The notes under the pieces: model-generated
What the model saw: the letters and a program-made list of their open reading frames with translations, nothing else
Told to the model about the DNA's origin: nothing
Databases searched by the model: none
NCBI GenBank assembly: GCA_020342235.1
Contig: CP073212.1
Location: 2,046,001-2,110,000, forward strand
DNA: 64,000 nt
Source of the DNA: Saccharomycopsis phalli
Taxonomy: Eukaryota > Ascomycota > Saccharomycetes > Ascoideales > Saccharomycopsidaceae
Direction of reading: 5' to 3'
Made by a program: the position numbers and the translations under genes
Shown: positions 31,742 through 42,600 of the stretch, piece by piece
Position numbering within the stretch: the stretch's first letter is position 1
Layout: every line of letters begins with the position of its first letter

Positions 31742-31989
31742 TTTGGAAAGTCTTTCTTTAGCTGACATCTTTGATAAACTGTTTGTATTAACTTATTTAT
31801 CTTATAGGTAAACTACTTACTTATTGTGGGCACATTGCCTCTTATTTATAGTCCTCTTATAAGCTACGGCGTGTCGTAATGCCGCTTAACTAATGCCATT
31901 TAGCTACGGCGTATTGTAATGCCGTTTAGCTAATGCCGTTTAACCAATGCCGATAGCTAATGCCGTCTCGGATTTTAATCATCACAACA
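31734..31989 (-). repeat. 3' LTR (256 bp)
   Basis: The LTR lies between TGTTGTAATTTGG and TCATCACAACA and has the shortest of the GGCATTAGCTAAAC-type U3 arrays. Same as 36952-37207, 39395-39650 and 44613-44868 by eye. Confidence 0.94.
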
Positions 31990-32000
31990 CCCTCCCATAA

Positions 32001-35000
32001 TTAAAATTTCCTCATACCACTCAGCATCCGAAGTTTTTGAAATTGCTCTCTTGATAATCCCTTGGTAAGCATATCAGCTAGCATCTTGTCAGTAGTTAGG
32101 TGTCGTAGTTCAATGTTGCCATTTTTCACATGATGCCTGATAAAGTGATGCTTGATATCAATATGTTTAGTTCGATCATGTGACACTGGGTTTTTAGCAA
32201 TATTAACGCAGCTCACATTGTCATCATGAACTATCAATTTTGCCAAGGGGATACCAAGTTCTGCAAACACCTGCTGTAACCATAGAGCATCTTTAATACC
32301 GTCAGTTAATGCCATGTATTCGGCTTCTGCTGTCGACAAAGCAATAGTCGACTGTTTTCTAGATCTCCAAGTAATAGCACCACCGCTATACCTAAACATG
32401 AAACCAGTAGTTGACTTTCTTTCCGTCTTATCAGTAGCCCAGTCAGCATCACAATATCCCAAAAGATAATTCCCATGATCCTTTCTGGAATAAACAATTT
32501 TCATATCCTCTGTTGCCTTCAAATATCTAAGAACACGCTTCGCAGCAACCCAATGCTTTTCCTTTGGAGATTGTAAATATCTTGATAACACACCAACAAT
32601 ATAAGCAATATCAAACCGGACCGTATTAACAGCAAAAAGTAATTTACCAACCAAGGATCGATACATTGTGGCATCCCAGTCCTTTGAGTCATCAGTTATA
32701 GTTAGATCCTGATTAGGATCCGCTGGTGTGTAGATAGGATTGCAATCTACCATCTGATACTCCTTTAGCATCAGGTGAACATAATCATGAAGAGAAAGCA
32801 GTATTGAGGCCTTATCTTGACTAATGTTCATTCCAAGAAACTTGCTAGCAACTCCTAGGTTTTTCATCTTAAAGTGCAGCATCAATTGAGCTTTAACCTT
32901 ATCAATTTCAGTCTGATTATTTCCAGCAATGAGAAGATCGTCGACATAAAGTGCGACCATAATAAACAAATTCCCATTTTTCTTAGAATACAAACAATAC
33001 TCCGCAGAGTTTTGCTTAAAACCAATCACATGTAACACTTCATTGATTTTGTCATTCCAAACCATTGGAGCTTGCTTCAAACCATAAATCGACTTATTAA
33101 GCTTAAGAACATGATCTTCTTTTCCTTTGACCACAAAACCTTCAGGTTGAATCATGTAAAGGTCTTCCCTTAAATCACCATTGAGAAAAGCCGTTTTCAC
33201 ATCCATCTGATGAATAGTAAGTCTATATCTTGCAGCAATGGACAACATGATTCGAATAGAAGCATACCTAATGACAGGCGCAAAAGTTTCCACATAATCA
33301 AGCCCTTTAATCTGAGTAAAACCTCTAGCCACAAGTCGTGCCTTGTGTTGACCATCACTCTTAATTGTAAAAAACCAACGGCAAGTGATAGGTCGACGAC
33401 CTTGCTTAGGTGGAACTAACAGAAAAGTCTGATTCTCATAGTGGGCTTCCATTTCCTTTTGAATAGCGTCTTTCCATAAGTAAGCATCATCAGAAGTAAC
33501 AGCTTGATCAAATGTCATAGGTACATTCTCAAGAGAATGTTTAGCAGCCATAAAACAAGTAGCAGGATAATTCACACCATTCGTATTCATTTCGGATTCA
33601 TCTGTATCATCTGAGAGTGGCGTCTTAACGGATGTCAGGACACCATCATTAGAAGAACCATTTGTGACAATATCAGAGACACGAGGCTTCTTATCCCTCC
33701 CTGAAGACGAACGGTGGGTAGTAGGATCATGTTCATCAGAACTAAGCGGACCAGGAAAAAGGGGCTTAGGTTGGGAGCCTTTGTGACGGATAAGACGCTT
33801 TTGCGGCAAAGCAGAAGGTGGAGGCGGAGGCGGAGGAGGAGGACCAGCTGAAGTAGATACATCTTCCAGATATCTGAGGTCAGAATCCGGGATTTTAGTA
33901 CGTGAAATCTTCAGCTTTCCGTAGTACTTATAGATGATCTCATTTTGGGGTGTCCTTGGAAGATTATCAAAAGTAGTCGGAGGTATATCACCACAAAACG
34001 GGTTATAGTTGGGATCATAGCGCTTAACCCTTGGATATGGGATAGGCCGCTTGTCTGACGGAGACCGATCATACTTGAAGAGATTGTGAGATGAACTGGA
34101 GTTCTTATAATCAATGGGATTGGTATAAGGAACTTCTTGTGCTTGAGGAGTAGCAGGACGAGACAGTGATGTTTGTTGGGCAACATGATTGTCCAGCGAC
34201 AGTGAAGCATCAGACTCCGCAGAAGTAGATTGTGATACATATTTCACAACCTGAAGTTGGGGTGATCCCGAAGTACTACCTGCAACCAGGTCAGTAGTTC
34301 CAGGGATATATTCCAACCGTCTGGGGTCGAGTATCTCTGAGTCACTGATCTCATCCGCATGAGACTCAGGCTCATCTGGTGTGTGCAGAAATCCAGGGTA
34401 CGTGATGGCTTCACGACTTGGTTGAGGATCATCAAGGACAAGATGATTCTTATTAGAACCATTAGGATTACTCACATCAATCAGATCAATAGTAGAGGTC
34501 AGGTCAATTTCAGCCTCTGAAGCGTCAGCGATGATTAGTTCATTTGACTTGGATGAACCAGAAACGACTAATTCATTTCCAATTTCGCGAGCAGCAGTGC
34601 GAATTAAGGCAGTATTATGATCCCTTAAGTAACCAAGCTCAAATCCAGTATCTTCAGCCAACTCAGACGCATTACCGTATGCATCTGATTTAGATACTGT
34701 ATCATTGTCGTCCACTATCAACGAGGTGTCCAGAGGGTCAAGCTCGGATTCAACTATCAATTCATCTCTAGTCATAGAAATAGCTGGCTGAGAATTCATA
34801 GGTAGAGAATGAATCCCTCCAATCTTTGGATTGCCAACCCCGGAAATTTGAGGAGGATTGATTGTGCTAGTCAGCGCCAGAGACACAGTTGGATAAAAGA
34901 ATTTATCCTCCTCAAAAATTGCTTGAGCAGCGCAAATAACCTTATTTGTTCTGGGGTCATAGAGTCGATATGCTTTTCGTTGCAATTCATAGCCAATCAT

Positions 35001-36986
35001 GACACAAGGAGAGGCTTTAGCATCGAGCTTTCCTTGACGGAGGGCCTTAGGAATAATAGCATAAGCAACACATCCAAATTCTCGGAGAAATTTGTAGTTG
35101 AAAGAGCGACCATACCATCGTTTGTATGGGACATCAAAATCAATAGAGCGTGATGGCGTACAATTAGCCAAAAAAACAGCAGTATTGATTGCTTCAGGCC
35201 AAAGTTGAGCTGGAACATTGGTATGAAGCATAAGAGCGCGGGCTTTATCTTGAAGTGTACGGTTCATTCGTTCGGCAACGCCATTTTGATACGAATGATG
35301 GGGAACCGTGGTTTCGTGAGAGATGCCACGCTTGGTGAGGAAGTTAGTCAATTCTTCACTCACAAACTCACCTCCATTATCTGTACGGAGAGTACCAACG
35401 CAGTAAGTCAATCCTTTACTGCGGAACATTGTTTCAGAGGTATTAATAAAATTAATGATACCTTGAGTGCATCCAGATTTCTTATTGAGGCAAACAACAG
35501 TGGTCCATTTTGTATAGCCGTCAACAATAGTCAAGAAATACCGAGATGCATCGTAGGATCCGTAGTTAAATGGCCCACAAAGATCCACATGGACTAACTC
35601 AAGTGGCTGAGAAGGATTGGTGGTCCGTTCTTTAGGAGCAGAGTCAACAGTTTTACCAGTAATACATCCGGTACAACTCAGTAAACTCTGACCAGCCTTC
35701 CAGAGTGGATGGATCTTGAAAAGCGAGGCCATAACAGAAGCGCTAGGGTGGCCAAGTCTTCTATGCCAGCGATCAATATCACGGCCAGAGGACACAGCCT
35801 TGTAAGCAATCTGCTTCGGAATCACAGTAGAAGGTTCACATGAAACAGTGTAAAGGTTTGAAAGTGGATCTCGATGAGCAAACATTTTCTTGGTGGAGCG
35901 GATAGTGGCACCTTGATGATTGAAGAGAAACTCTAACTTATGATTAGAAGCTTTTCCAACCGAGATAAGGTTAGCAATACCGTTAGGAGTGTAACCAACA
36001 TCATGTAGAATAAAAGGTCCAGCTGGAGTAGAAATCCGAACTGTACCTTTCCCAACAATTGCAAGGTTTCCAGCAACACCCAGAATAGAGCCATTCTCTG
36101 GAATCATGTCTTGAAAGAAACGAATGTCAGAGAAGAAATGTCCACTGGCACCAGTATCAAGAAATGTTGGTATCAGTAACAGATGTCCAAGGAAGGAATA
36201 AGCCAACATACCTTGAGGATACTCTTCATCATATGGTTGTTGCTTTTCCTTCTTTTTACCTTTGCGACGAGGTTTGGACGTCTTCTTAGACAGAGAATCG
36301 TGACCCAAAAGTGCAAGACTGTTCAGACGAACATACTCATGCGATCCAGTTATCTCATGCAAGACCTGATACAGAAGAGTATTAGTAGTAATCCCCTTGT
36401 GTTCAAGCTCTTTAATGACGCTTGAGATAACCGGATATGGCACACCAAGTTGCATCATGTTATCCAAAGTCCATAATGCAATGATTGCCTCCTTAGTCAA
36501 TTGCTGTCTAACCAACAAATTTTTGCGTTGAAGCATTGCCCTGATGTCAACAAACTCAGTGGGCCTAGTAGCTTCTTCCAGAATCCCAGCGCTAGTGAGA
36601 GCCACTGGGAGTGGAAGAGTACCATACTTCTCTTGAAGAAACAAAAATTGATTTCTAGCAGTCAGACGTGAGTGCGTGGAGCGAATAATTCCGCGAATCT
36701 CTTGGCTAATGCTTGCCTTGAGAATAATACCAAACACGCTATCCAATTGTTCAATAAAGAAAGCAGAAGAAATGTCCGAGATATCGTCCAGTTCGATGCT
36801 CAGAGTTCCATTTTCGGCGTATTGAAGTAAGCCGACCCCGAAGCCAAAAAGAAAGTCCTCGAGTTCCTTCATCCAGACATGATAAGTCTCTGGACCAGTC
36901 AATGTTAATTCAGAGGGGAACTGCAGGACGCTTGCAGGATGCATCATAACCTGTTGTAATTTGGAAAGTCTTTCTTTAGCTGACAT
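32001..36986 (-). CDS. copia-A Gag-Pol polyprotein (1661 codons, looks whole)
   Basis: A single frame encodes the polyprotein of a Ty1/copia element. Gag spans about residues 1-260; it has no CCHC knuckle but a Lys/Arg-rich segment at 234-249. The protease site DTGAS is at 277-281. Integrase has the zinc finger H408, H413, C438, C441 and the triad D468, D536, E572 (35 residues between the last two). An acidic Ser/Asp-rich linker follows, with a proline run near 1050, then the reverse transcriptase with YVDD at 1347-1350 and RNase H with D1513 and the ADMLTKGL end. The first 12 codons lie in the 5' LTR; that ATG is the first after the TATA box. It would be autonomous if expressed. Confidence 0.95.
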   Translation of the reverse strand: MSAKERLSKLQQVMMHPASVLQFPSELTLTGPETYHVWMKELEDFLFGFGVGLLQYAENGTLSIELDDISDISSAFFIEQLDSVFGIILKASISQEIRGIIRSTHSRLTARNQFLFLQEKYGTLPLPVALTSAGILEEATRPTEFVDIRAMLQRKNLLVRQQLTKEAIIALWTLDNMMQLGVPYPVISSVIKELEHKGITTNTLLYQVLHEITGSHEYVRLNSLALLGHDSLSKKTSKPRRKGKKKEKQQPYDEEYPQGMLAYSFLGHLLLIPTFLDTGASGHFFSDIRFFQDMIPENGSILGVAGNLAIVGKGTVRISTPAGPFILHDVGYTPNGIANLISVGKASNHKLEFLFNHQGATIRSTKKMFAHRDPLSNLYTVSCEPSTVIPKQIAYKAVSSGRDIDRWHRRLGHPSASVMASLFKIHPLWKAGQSLLSCTGCITGKTVDSAPKERTTNPSQPLELVHVDLCGPFNYGSYDASRYFLTIVDGYTKWTTVVCLNKKSGCTQGIINFINTSETMFRSKGLTYCVGTLRTDNGGEFVSEELTNFLTKRGISHETTVPHHSYQNGVAERMNRTLQDKARALMLHTNVPAQLWPEAINTAVFLANCTPSRSIDFDVPYKRWYGRSFNYKFLREFGCVAYAIIPKALRQGKLDAKASPCVMIGYELQRKAYRLYDPRTNKVICAAQAIFEEDKFFYPTVSLALTSTINPPQISGVGNPKIGGIHSLPMNSQPAISMTRDELIVESELDPLDTSLIVDDNDTVSKSDAYGNASELAEDTGFELGYLRDHNTALIRTAAREIGNELVVSGSSKSNELIIADASEAEIDLTSTIDLIDVSNPNGSNKNHLVLDDPQPSREAITYPGFLHTPDEPESHADEISDSEILDPRRLEYIPGTTDLVAGSTSGSPQLQVVKYVSQSTSAESDASLSLDNHVAQQTSLSRPATPQAQEVPYTNPIDYKNSSSSHNLFKYDRSPSDKRPIPYPRVKRYDPNYNPFCGDIPPTTFDNLPRTPQNEIIYKYYGKLKISRTKIPDSDLRYLEDVSTSAGPPPPPPPPPSALPQKRLIRHKGSQPKPLFPGPLSSDEHDPTTHRSSSGRDKKPRVSDIVTNGSSNDGVLTSVKTPLSDDTDESEMNTNGVNYPATCFMAAKHSLENVPMTFDQAVTSDDAYLWKDAIQKEMEAHYENQTFLLVPPKQGRRPITCRWFFTIKSDGQHKARLVARGFTQIKGLDYVETFAPVIRYASIRIMLSIAARYRLTIHQMDVKTAFLNGDLREDLYMIQPEGFVVKGKEDHVLKLNKSIYGLKQAPMVWNDKINEVLHVIGFKQNSAEYCLYSKKNGNLFIMVALYVDDLLIAGNNQTEIDKVKAQLMLHFKMKNLGVASKFLGMNISQDKASILLSLHDYVHLMLKEYQMVDCNPIYTPADPNQDLTITDDSKDWDATMYRSLVGKLLFAVNTVRFDIAYIVGVLSRYLQSPKEKHWVAAKRVLRYLKATEDMKIVYSRKDHGNYLLGYCDADWATDKTERKSTTGFMFRYSGGAITWRSRKQSTIALSTAEAEYMALTDGIKDALWLQQVFAELGIPLAKLIVHDDNVSCVNIAKNPVSHDRTKHIDIKHHFIRHHVKNGNIELRHLTTDKMLADMLTKGLSREQFQKLRMLSGMRKF

Positions 36987-37207
36987 CTTTGATAAACTGT
37001 TTGTATTAACTTATTTATCTTATAGGTAAACTACTTACTTATTGTGGGCACATTGCCTCTTATTTATAGTCCTCTTATAAGCTACGGCGTGTCGTAATGC
37101 CGCTTAACTAATGCCATTTAGCTACGGCGTATTGTAATGCCGTTTAGCTAATGCCGTTTAACCAATGCCGATAGCTAATGCCGTCTCGGATTTTAATCAT
37201 CACAACA
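36952..37207 (-). repeat. 5' LTR (256 bp)
   Basis: Contains the promoter and the gag ATG at 36986. On its right, at 37208, copia-C sequence begins with GCCTT. Confidence 0.94.
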
Positions 37208-39394
37208 GCCTTGTCACCTCGTGCGACCAATCTGGCCTTATACTCTTCGCCTTTTATGTTAGTTGGGTCCTGTGAGTACACGAACATCGCGTCAATGATT
37301 GGATGAGATGGTCTCTTCACTACCTCTGCTACTTGTAATGACTTAAATTTTTCCAATTCCTGTAGTTTTGCGTCTTGCCAGTCGTAGTACTTTGATCTTC
37401 TTCCTCTTACCACAATATTGTTAATTCTCGCATGGTTCTTCTTCCTCAAAATTGGGTGTCTGTAGTTCTTCTTTACCTTGAGAAGTCGTGCAATTCGTTT
37501 CTCATGGTCTGCCTTCATGATCTTCCTGTAAATCTCTTCTGTAGACGTGTCATCCGACGATGCCCTTTCTCTCTTTTGATTTCTTGGCGTTTCAATCTTT
37601 TCCTTCTCAGTCGCCTTCGCTTTTTCTTGCTCAATCGCTTGGTCGTCCGTGAATTCTTCGTCCGCCCATGTTTCTTCGTCTTCCATGCATGTGTCGTATT
37701 CGGATTCGCGTCCACTGTCAATCTCGTCTTTCTCCAGTGACAAGTTAGTTTGTTCGTCGCTGGTTGGTTCTTCGTCGTAATTGATCACGTTTCGGTTTCT
37801 CTTGCCCTCTATAACATTTTCTTGTGCCTTTCCGTATTCCAAATTGTCGATATCCAACTGCTTCAACATTTGGATTTCCTCCATATCCAGTTCAGTTGTT
37901 ATTCTCGTTTCCAGTTCCGTTTCCAGTATCATCTCCTCAGTCGTGTTACCAGTTACCCCTCTGCTCTGTGCCGCCGTTTCCTTAATGGTTCCTTCAGATT
38001 CATTTTCGTGTTGTGTTCTCATTAATTCATCTTCCGTTTCTCATTGTTCAGTATAAATTTTTTCAAAAGCGTTGCGAAAGTACTCAATGTTGGTCTCTGA
38101 TTGTTGATCTCGGTGTTCATGGCAGTACTGTTTTATGTTGTTGTAAGATGACAATGCTGATATATGGCTTGTGATAAATTCTTTTCCGCTGCTGGTTAAT
38201 ACTCTGAAACAGTTTCCTCCAATGTCCATTCCTGTGATGAAACCAGTAGTTGTGTTGCTGGTATACTTGTGCTGTGGGATACCTAGGATTTTTTGCTGTT
38301 GTGGGTTGTTAACTCTGACGATAACATCAATTCCGAATGGTAGCATGTGGTGTGTCGCATCGTAAGGGTACATCATTTCTGCTGGTGACTTCCAATTGTT
38401 TCGACGAACTGGTGTTTGGTTTACCAAGTCAATCGCGTACCGAATAATATCTTTCAAAAAAATTGAGATCTTCATCGCGTCAAAATTGGCCGTGATCTTG
38501 TAGATTTGTTTTAAAATTTTCCTGTTGTAGTTCTCTGCAAGGCCGTTCTTGTATGGTTGATAAGCTGGAGTAGCATGCTTTGTGATTCCCAATTCCTTTA
38601 ATTCCGCCTCTGATGGAAATTCTGGTGCATTGTCACATCCGAGGCTCCTGATATGATTTGTTGGGAATTCCTTTCTCACACCCGTCAAAGTCGCTTTATA
38701 CGCTGCTTTTACAGATTTCCCAGTCGTAATAGTCGGCCAACAATAGCCCGAGTATTCGTCAACCAATGATGTCATATAGACTTCTTCCCCGTTTCGATCT
38801 CTAAAAGGTCCTAATGTGTCAGTATGCAATCTATATAACGGTGTTGGTGCCGGAATTCGCTTGACCTGGTGTGACACCTCCGTAGCGCCGCACATTGTAC
38901 AAATTGGACACCCCATAACTTGTTTTTTGTCCTCCTCGTTATACTTTACCTCAACTTTCATAGTTTTCAATCTTCGGATTAAACTCTCATAGCTCATATG
39001 GTTAGTAATTAGGTGATAATCAAAAAGTGTCTTGCCTCTAAAATGTGGAATTGTCTTGTAGTTCCTGATCACATTAAATAAATTCATTTCAATCACCCGT
39101 TCTCCTGCTTCCTCAATAGTTGTTGCCACTTGTCCCTTGTTTTTGCTCTGCATTATAGTAGGGGATGCTGAGAAAACCGATGGAAGTAGATATCTTAAAC
39201 CGTCCTGTCTTTTAACTCCGATCTTGATTATGTCGCCCCTGTCCTTATGGTATAAGAAAGTGTTGTCGTCGTCAAAAATTACCACGTTTCCGTTCTGAGT
39301 TATATCGTTAATCGCGAGTAAGTTCTGGTGGATGTTGTCAAAACCGAGTGTCCCAATCTGAATCTGATATCTGGTGTTTGGAAAGAGTCGAAAA
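37208..39394 (-). pseudogene. copia-C integrase and start of reverse transcriptase
   Basis: The minus-strand piece begins within the protease-integrase spacer and runs through the HHCC finger (DYHLITNH...CPICTMC), the catalytic blocks HTDTLGPF, GCDNAPEF and NGLAENYNRK, and a highly charged linker, and it stops in the early reverse transcriptase (EEYKARLVARGDKA). The style HTDTLGPF is closer to Ty1/Ty4 than to copia-A. It is bounded on both sides by copia-A LTRs. The outer edge GAAAA at 39390-39394 pairs with TTTTC at 31729-31733. Incomplete piece with about one break. Confidence 0.85.
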
Positions 39395-39650
39395 TGTTGT
39401 GATGATTAAAATCCGAGACGGCATTAGCTATCGGCATTGGTTAAACGGCATTAGCTAAACGGCATTACAATACGCCGTAGCTAAATGGCATTAGTTAAGC
39501 GGCATTACGACACGCCGTAGCTTATAAGAGGACTATAAATAAGAGGCAATGTGCCCACAATAAGTAAGTAGTTTACCTATAAGATAAATAAGTTAATACA
39601 AACAGTTTATCAAAGATGTCAGCTAAAGAAAGACTTTCCAAATTACAACA
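39395..39650 (+). repeat. 5' LTR (256 bp)
   Basis: The LTR starts TGTTGTGATGATTAAAATCC and ends CCAAATTACAACA. The last 35 nt (39616-39650) are coding. Confidence 0.95.
39534..39541 (+). promoter_or_regulatory. TATA box of copia-A LTR
   Basis: TATAAATA lies 74 bp before the gag ATG at 39616 and is conserved in every copia-A LTR variant, including those whose U3 repeats differ. It marks the likely U3/R border region. Confidence 0.75.
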
Positions 39651-42600
39651 GGTTATGATGCATCCTGCAAGCGTCCTGCAGTTCCCCTCTGAATTAACAT
39701 TGACTGGTCCAGAGACTTATCATGTCTGGATGAAGGAACTCGAGGACTTTCTTTTTGGCTTCGGGGTCGGCTTACTTCAATACGCCGAAAATGGAACTCT
39801 GAGCATCGAACTGGACGATATCTCGGACATTTCTTCTGCTTTCTTTATTGAACAATTGGATAGCGTGTTTGGTATTATTCTCAAGGCAAGCATTAGCCAA
39901 GAGATTCGCGGAATTATTCGCTCCACGCACTCACGTCTGACTGCTAGAAATCAATTTTTGTTTCTTCAAGAGAAGTATGGTACTCTTCCACTCCCAGTGG
40001 CTCTCACTAGCGCTGGGATTCTGGAAGAAGCTACTAGGCCCACTGAGTTTGTTGACATCAGGGCAATGCTTCAACGCAAAAATTTGTTGGTTAGACAGCA
40101 ATTGACTAAGGAGGCAATCATTGCATTATGGACTTTGGATAACATGATGCAACTTGGTGTGCCATATCCGGTTATCTCAAGCGTCATTAAAGAGCTTGAA
40201 CACAAGGGGATTACTACTAATACTCTTCTGTATCAGGTCTTGCATGAGATAACTGGATCGCATGAGTATGTTCGTCTGAACAGTCTTGCACTTTTGGGTC
40301 ACGATTCTCTGTCTAAGAAGACGTCCAAACCTCGTCGCAAAGGTAAAAAGAAGGAAAAGCAACAACCATATGATGAAGAGTATCCTCAAGGTATGTTGGC
40401 TTATTCCTTCCTTGGACATCTGTTACTGATACCAACATTTCTTGATACTGGTGCCAGTGGACATTTCTTCTCTGACATTCGTTTCTTTCAAGACATGATT
40501 CCAGAGAATGGCTCTATTCTGGGTGTTGCTGGAAACCTTGCAATTGTTGGGAAAGGTACAGTTCGGATTTCTACTCCAGCTGGACCTTTTATTCTACATG
40601 ATGTTGGTTACACTCCTAACGGTATTGCTAACCTTATCTCGGTTGGAAAAGCTTCTAATCATAAGTTAGAGTTTCTCTTCAATCATCAAGGTGCCACTAT
40701 CCGCTCCACCAAGAAAATGTTTGCTCATCGAGATCCACTTTCAAACCTTTACACTGTTTCATGTGAACCTTCTACTGTGATTCCGAAGCAGATTGCTTAC
40801 AAGGCTGTGTCCTCTGGCCGTGATATTGATCGCTGGCATAGAAGACTTGGCCACCCTAGCGCTTCTGTTATGGCCTCGCTTTTCAAGATCCATCCACTCT
40901 GGAAGGCTGGTCAGAGTTTACTGAGTTGTACCGGATGTATTACTGGTAAAACTGTTGACTCTGCTCCTAAAGAACGGACCACCAATCCTTCTCAGCCACT
41001 TGAGTTAGTCCATGTGGATCTTTGTGGGCCATTTAACTACGGATCCTACGATGCATCTCGGTATTTCTTGACTATTGTTGACGGCTATACAAAATGGACC
41101 ACTGTTGTTTGCCTCAATAAGAAATCTGGATGCACTCAAGGTATCATTAATTTTATTAATACCTCTGAAACAATGTTCCGCAGTAAAGGATTGACTTACT
41201 GCGTTGGTACTCTCCGTACAGATAATGGAGGTGAGTTTGTGAGTGAAGAATTGACTAACTTCCTCACCAAGCGTGGCATCTCTCACGAAACCACGGTTCC
41301 CCATCATTCGTATCAAAATGGCGTTGCCGAACGAATGAACCGTACACTTCAAGATAAAGCCCGCGCTCTTATGCTTCATACCAATGTTCCAGCTCAACTT
41401 TGGCCTGAAGCAATCAATACTGCTGTTTTTTTGGCTAATTGTACGCCATCACGCTCTATTGATTTTGATGTCCCATACAAACGATGGTATGGTCGCTCTT
41501 TCAACTACAAATTTCTCCGAGAATTTGGATGTGTTGCTTATGCTATTATTCCTAAGGCCCTCCGTCAAGGAAAGCTCGATGCTAAAGCCTCTCCTTGTGT
41601 CATGATTGGCTATGAATTGCAACGAAAAGCATATCGACTCTATGACCCCAGAACAAATAAGGTTATTTGCGCTGCTCAAGCAATTTTTGAGGAGGATAAA
41701 TTCTTTTATCCAACTGTGTCTCTGGCGCTGACTAGCACAATCAATCCTCCTCAAATTTCCGGGGTTGGCAATCCAAAGATTGGAGGGATTCATTCTCTAC
41801 CTATGAATTCTCAGCCAGCTATTTCTATGACTAGAGATGAATTGATAGTTGAATCCGAGCTTGACCCTCTGGACACCTCGTTGATAGTGGACGACAATGA
41901 TACAGTATCTAAATCAGATGCATACGGTAATGCGTCTGAGTTGGCTGAAGATACTGGATTTGAGCTTGGTTACTTAAGGGATCATAATACTGCCTTAATT
42001 CGCACTGCTGCTCGCGAAATTGGAAATGAATTAGTCGTTTCTGGTTCATCCAAGTCAAATGAACTAATCATCGCTGACGCTTCAGAGGCTGAAATTGACC
42101 TGACCTCTACTATTGATCTGATTGATGTGAGTAATCCTAATGGTTCTAATAAGAATCATCTTGTCCTTGATGATCCTCAACCAAGTCGTGAAGCCATCAC
42201 GTACCCTGGATTTCTGCACACACCAGATGAGCCTGAGTCTCATGCGGATGAGATCAGTGACTCAGAGATACTCGACCCCAGACGGTTGGAATATATCCCT
42301 GGAACTACTGACCTGGTTGCAGGTAGTACTTCGGGATCACCCCAACTTCAGGTTGTGAAATATGTATCACAATCTACTTCTGCGGAGTCTGATGCTTCAC
42401 TGTCGCTGGACAATCATGTTGCCCAACAAACATCACTGTCTCGTCCTGCTACTCCTCAAGCACAAGAAGTTCCTTATACCAATCCCATTGATTATAAGAA
42501 CTCCAGTTCATCTCACAATCTCTTCAAGTATGATCGGTCTCCGTCAGACAAGCGGCCTATCCCATATCCAAGGGTTAAGCGCTATGATCCCAACTATAAC

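Larger units (their letters stand above)
16687..34217 (+). repeat. large tandem duplication, first copy (visible part)
   Basis: From about 16687 the sequence recurs from about 46513 in the same orientation. The offset is 29826 up to about 24.6 kb, then 29785, then 29783. The repeated block holds copia-A, copia-B, the gypsy-E solo LTR, tRNA-Ala, all nested LTRs and the copia-C piece. The repeat unit is therefore about 29.8 kb, ending inside the element at 44613-50276. The second copy runs off the window. Confidence 0.9.
31734..37207 (-). mobile_element. copia-A element, looks whole (inverted partner 1)
   Basis: A 5474-bp element with two 256-bp LTRs (31734-31989 and 36952-37207) that look identical, primer site TCATAACC at 36944-36951, polypurine tract beside the 3' LTR, and one uninterrupted gag-pol frame. 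The flanks are TTTTC and GCCTT, not a matching pair. The element at 39395-44868 is an inverted copy, apparently identical, and carries GAAAA, the reverse of TTTTC, on its outer left flank. Confidence 0.95.

Noticed and set aside
37144-39285. Charged protein and integrase as members of a new system
   Set aside because: The frames carry HHCC and catalytic integrase motifs, a typical copia linker and the start of a reverse transcriptase; they are part of copia-C.
41005-41793. Recurrent antisense frames of 114 and 130 codons opposite integrase, and other 60-110 codon frames repeated in every copia-A copy
   Set aside because: They recur only because the element recurs. They overlap conserved integrase and reverse transcriptase motifs on the other strand and show no recognisable domain.
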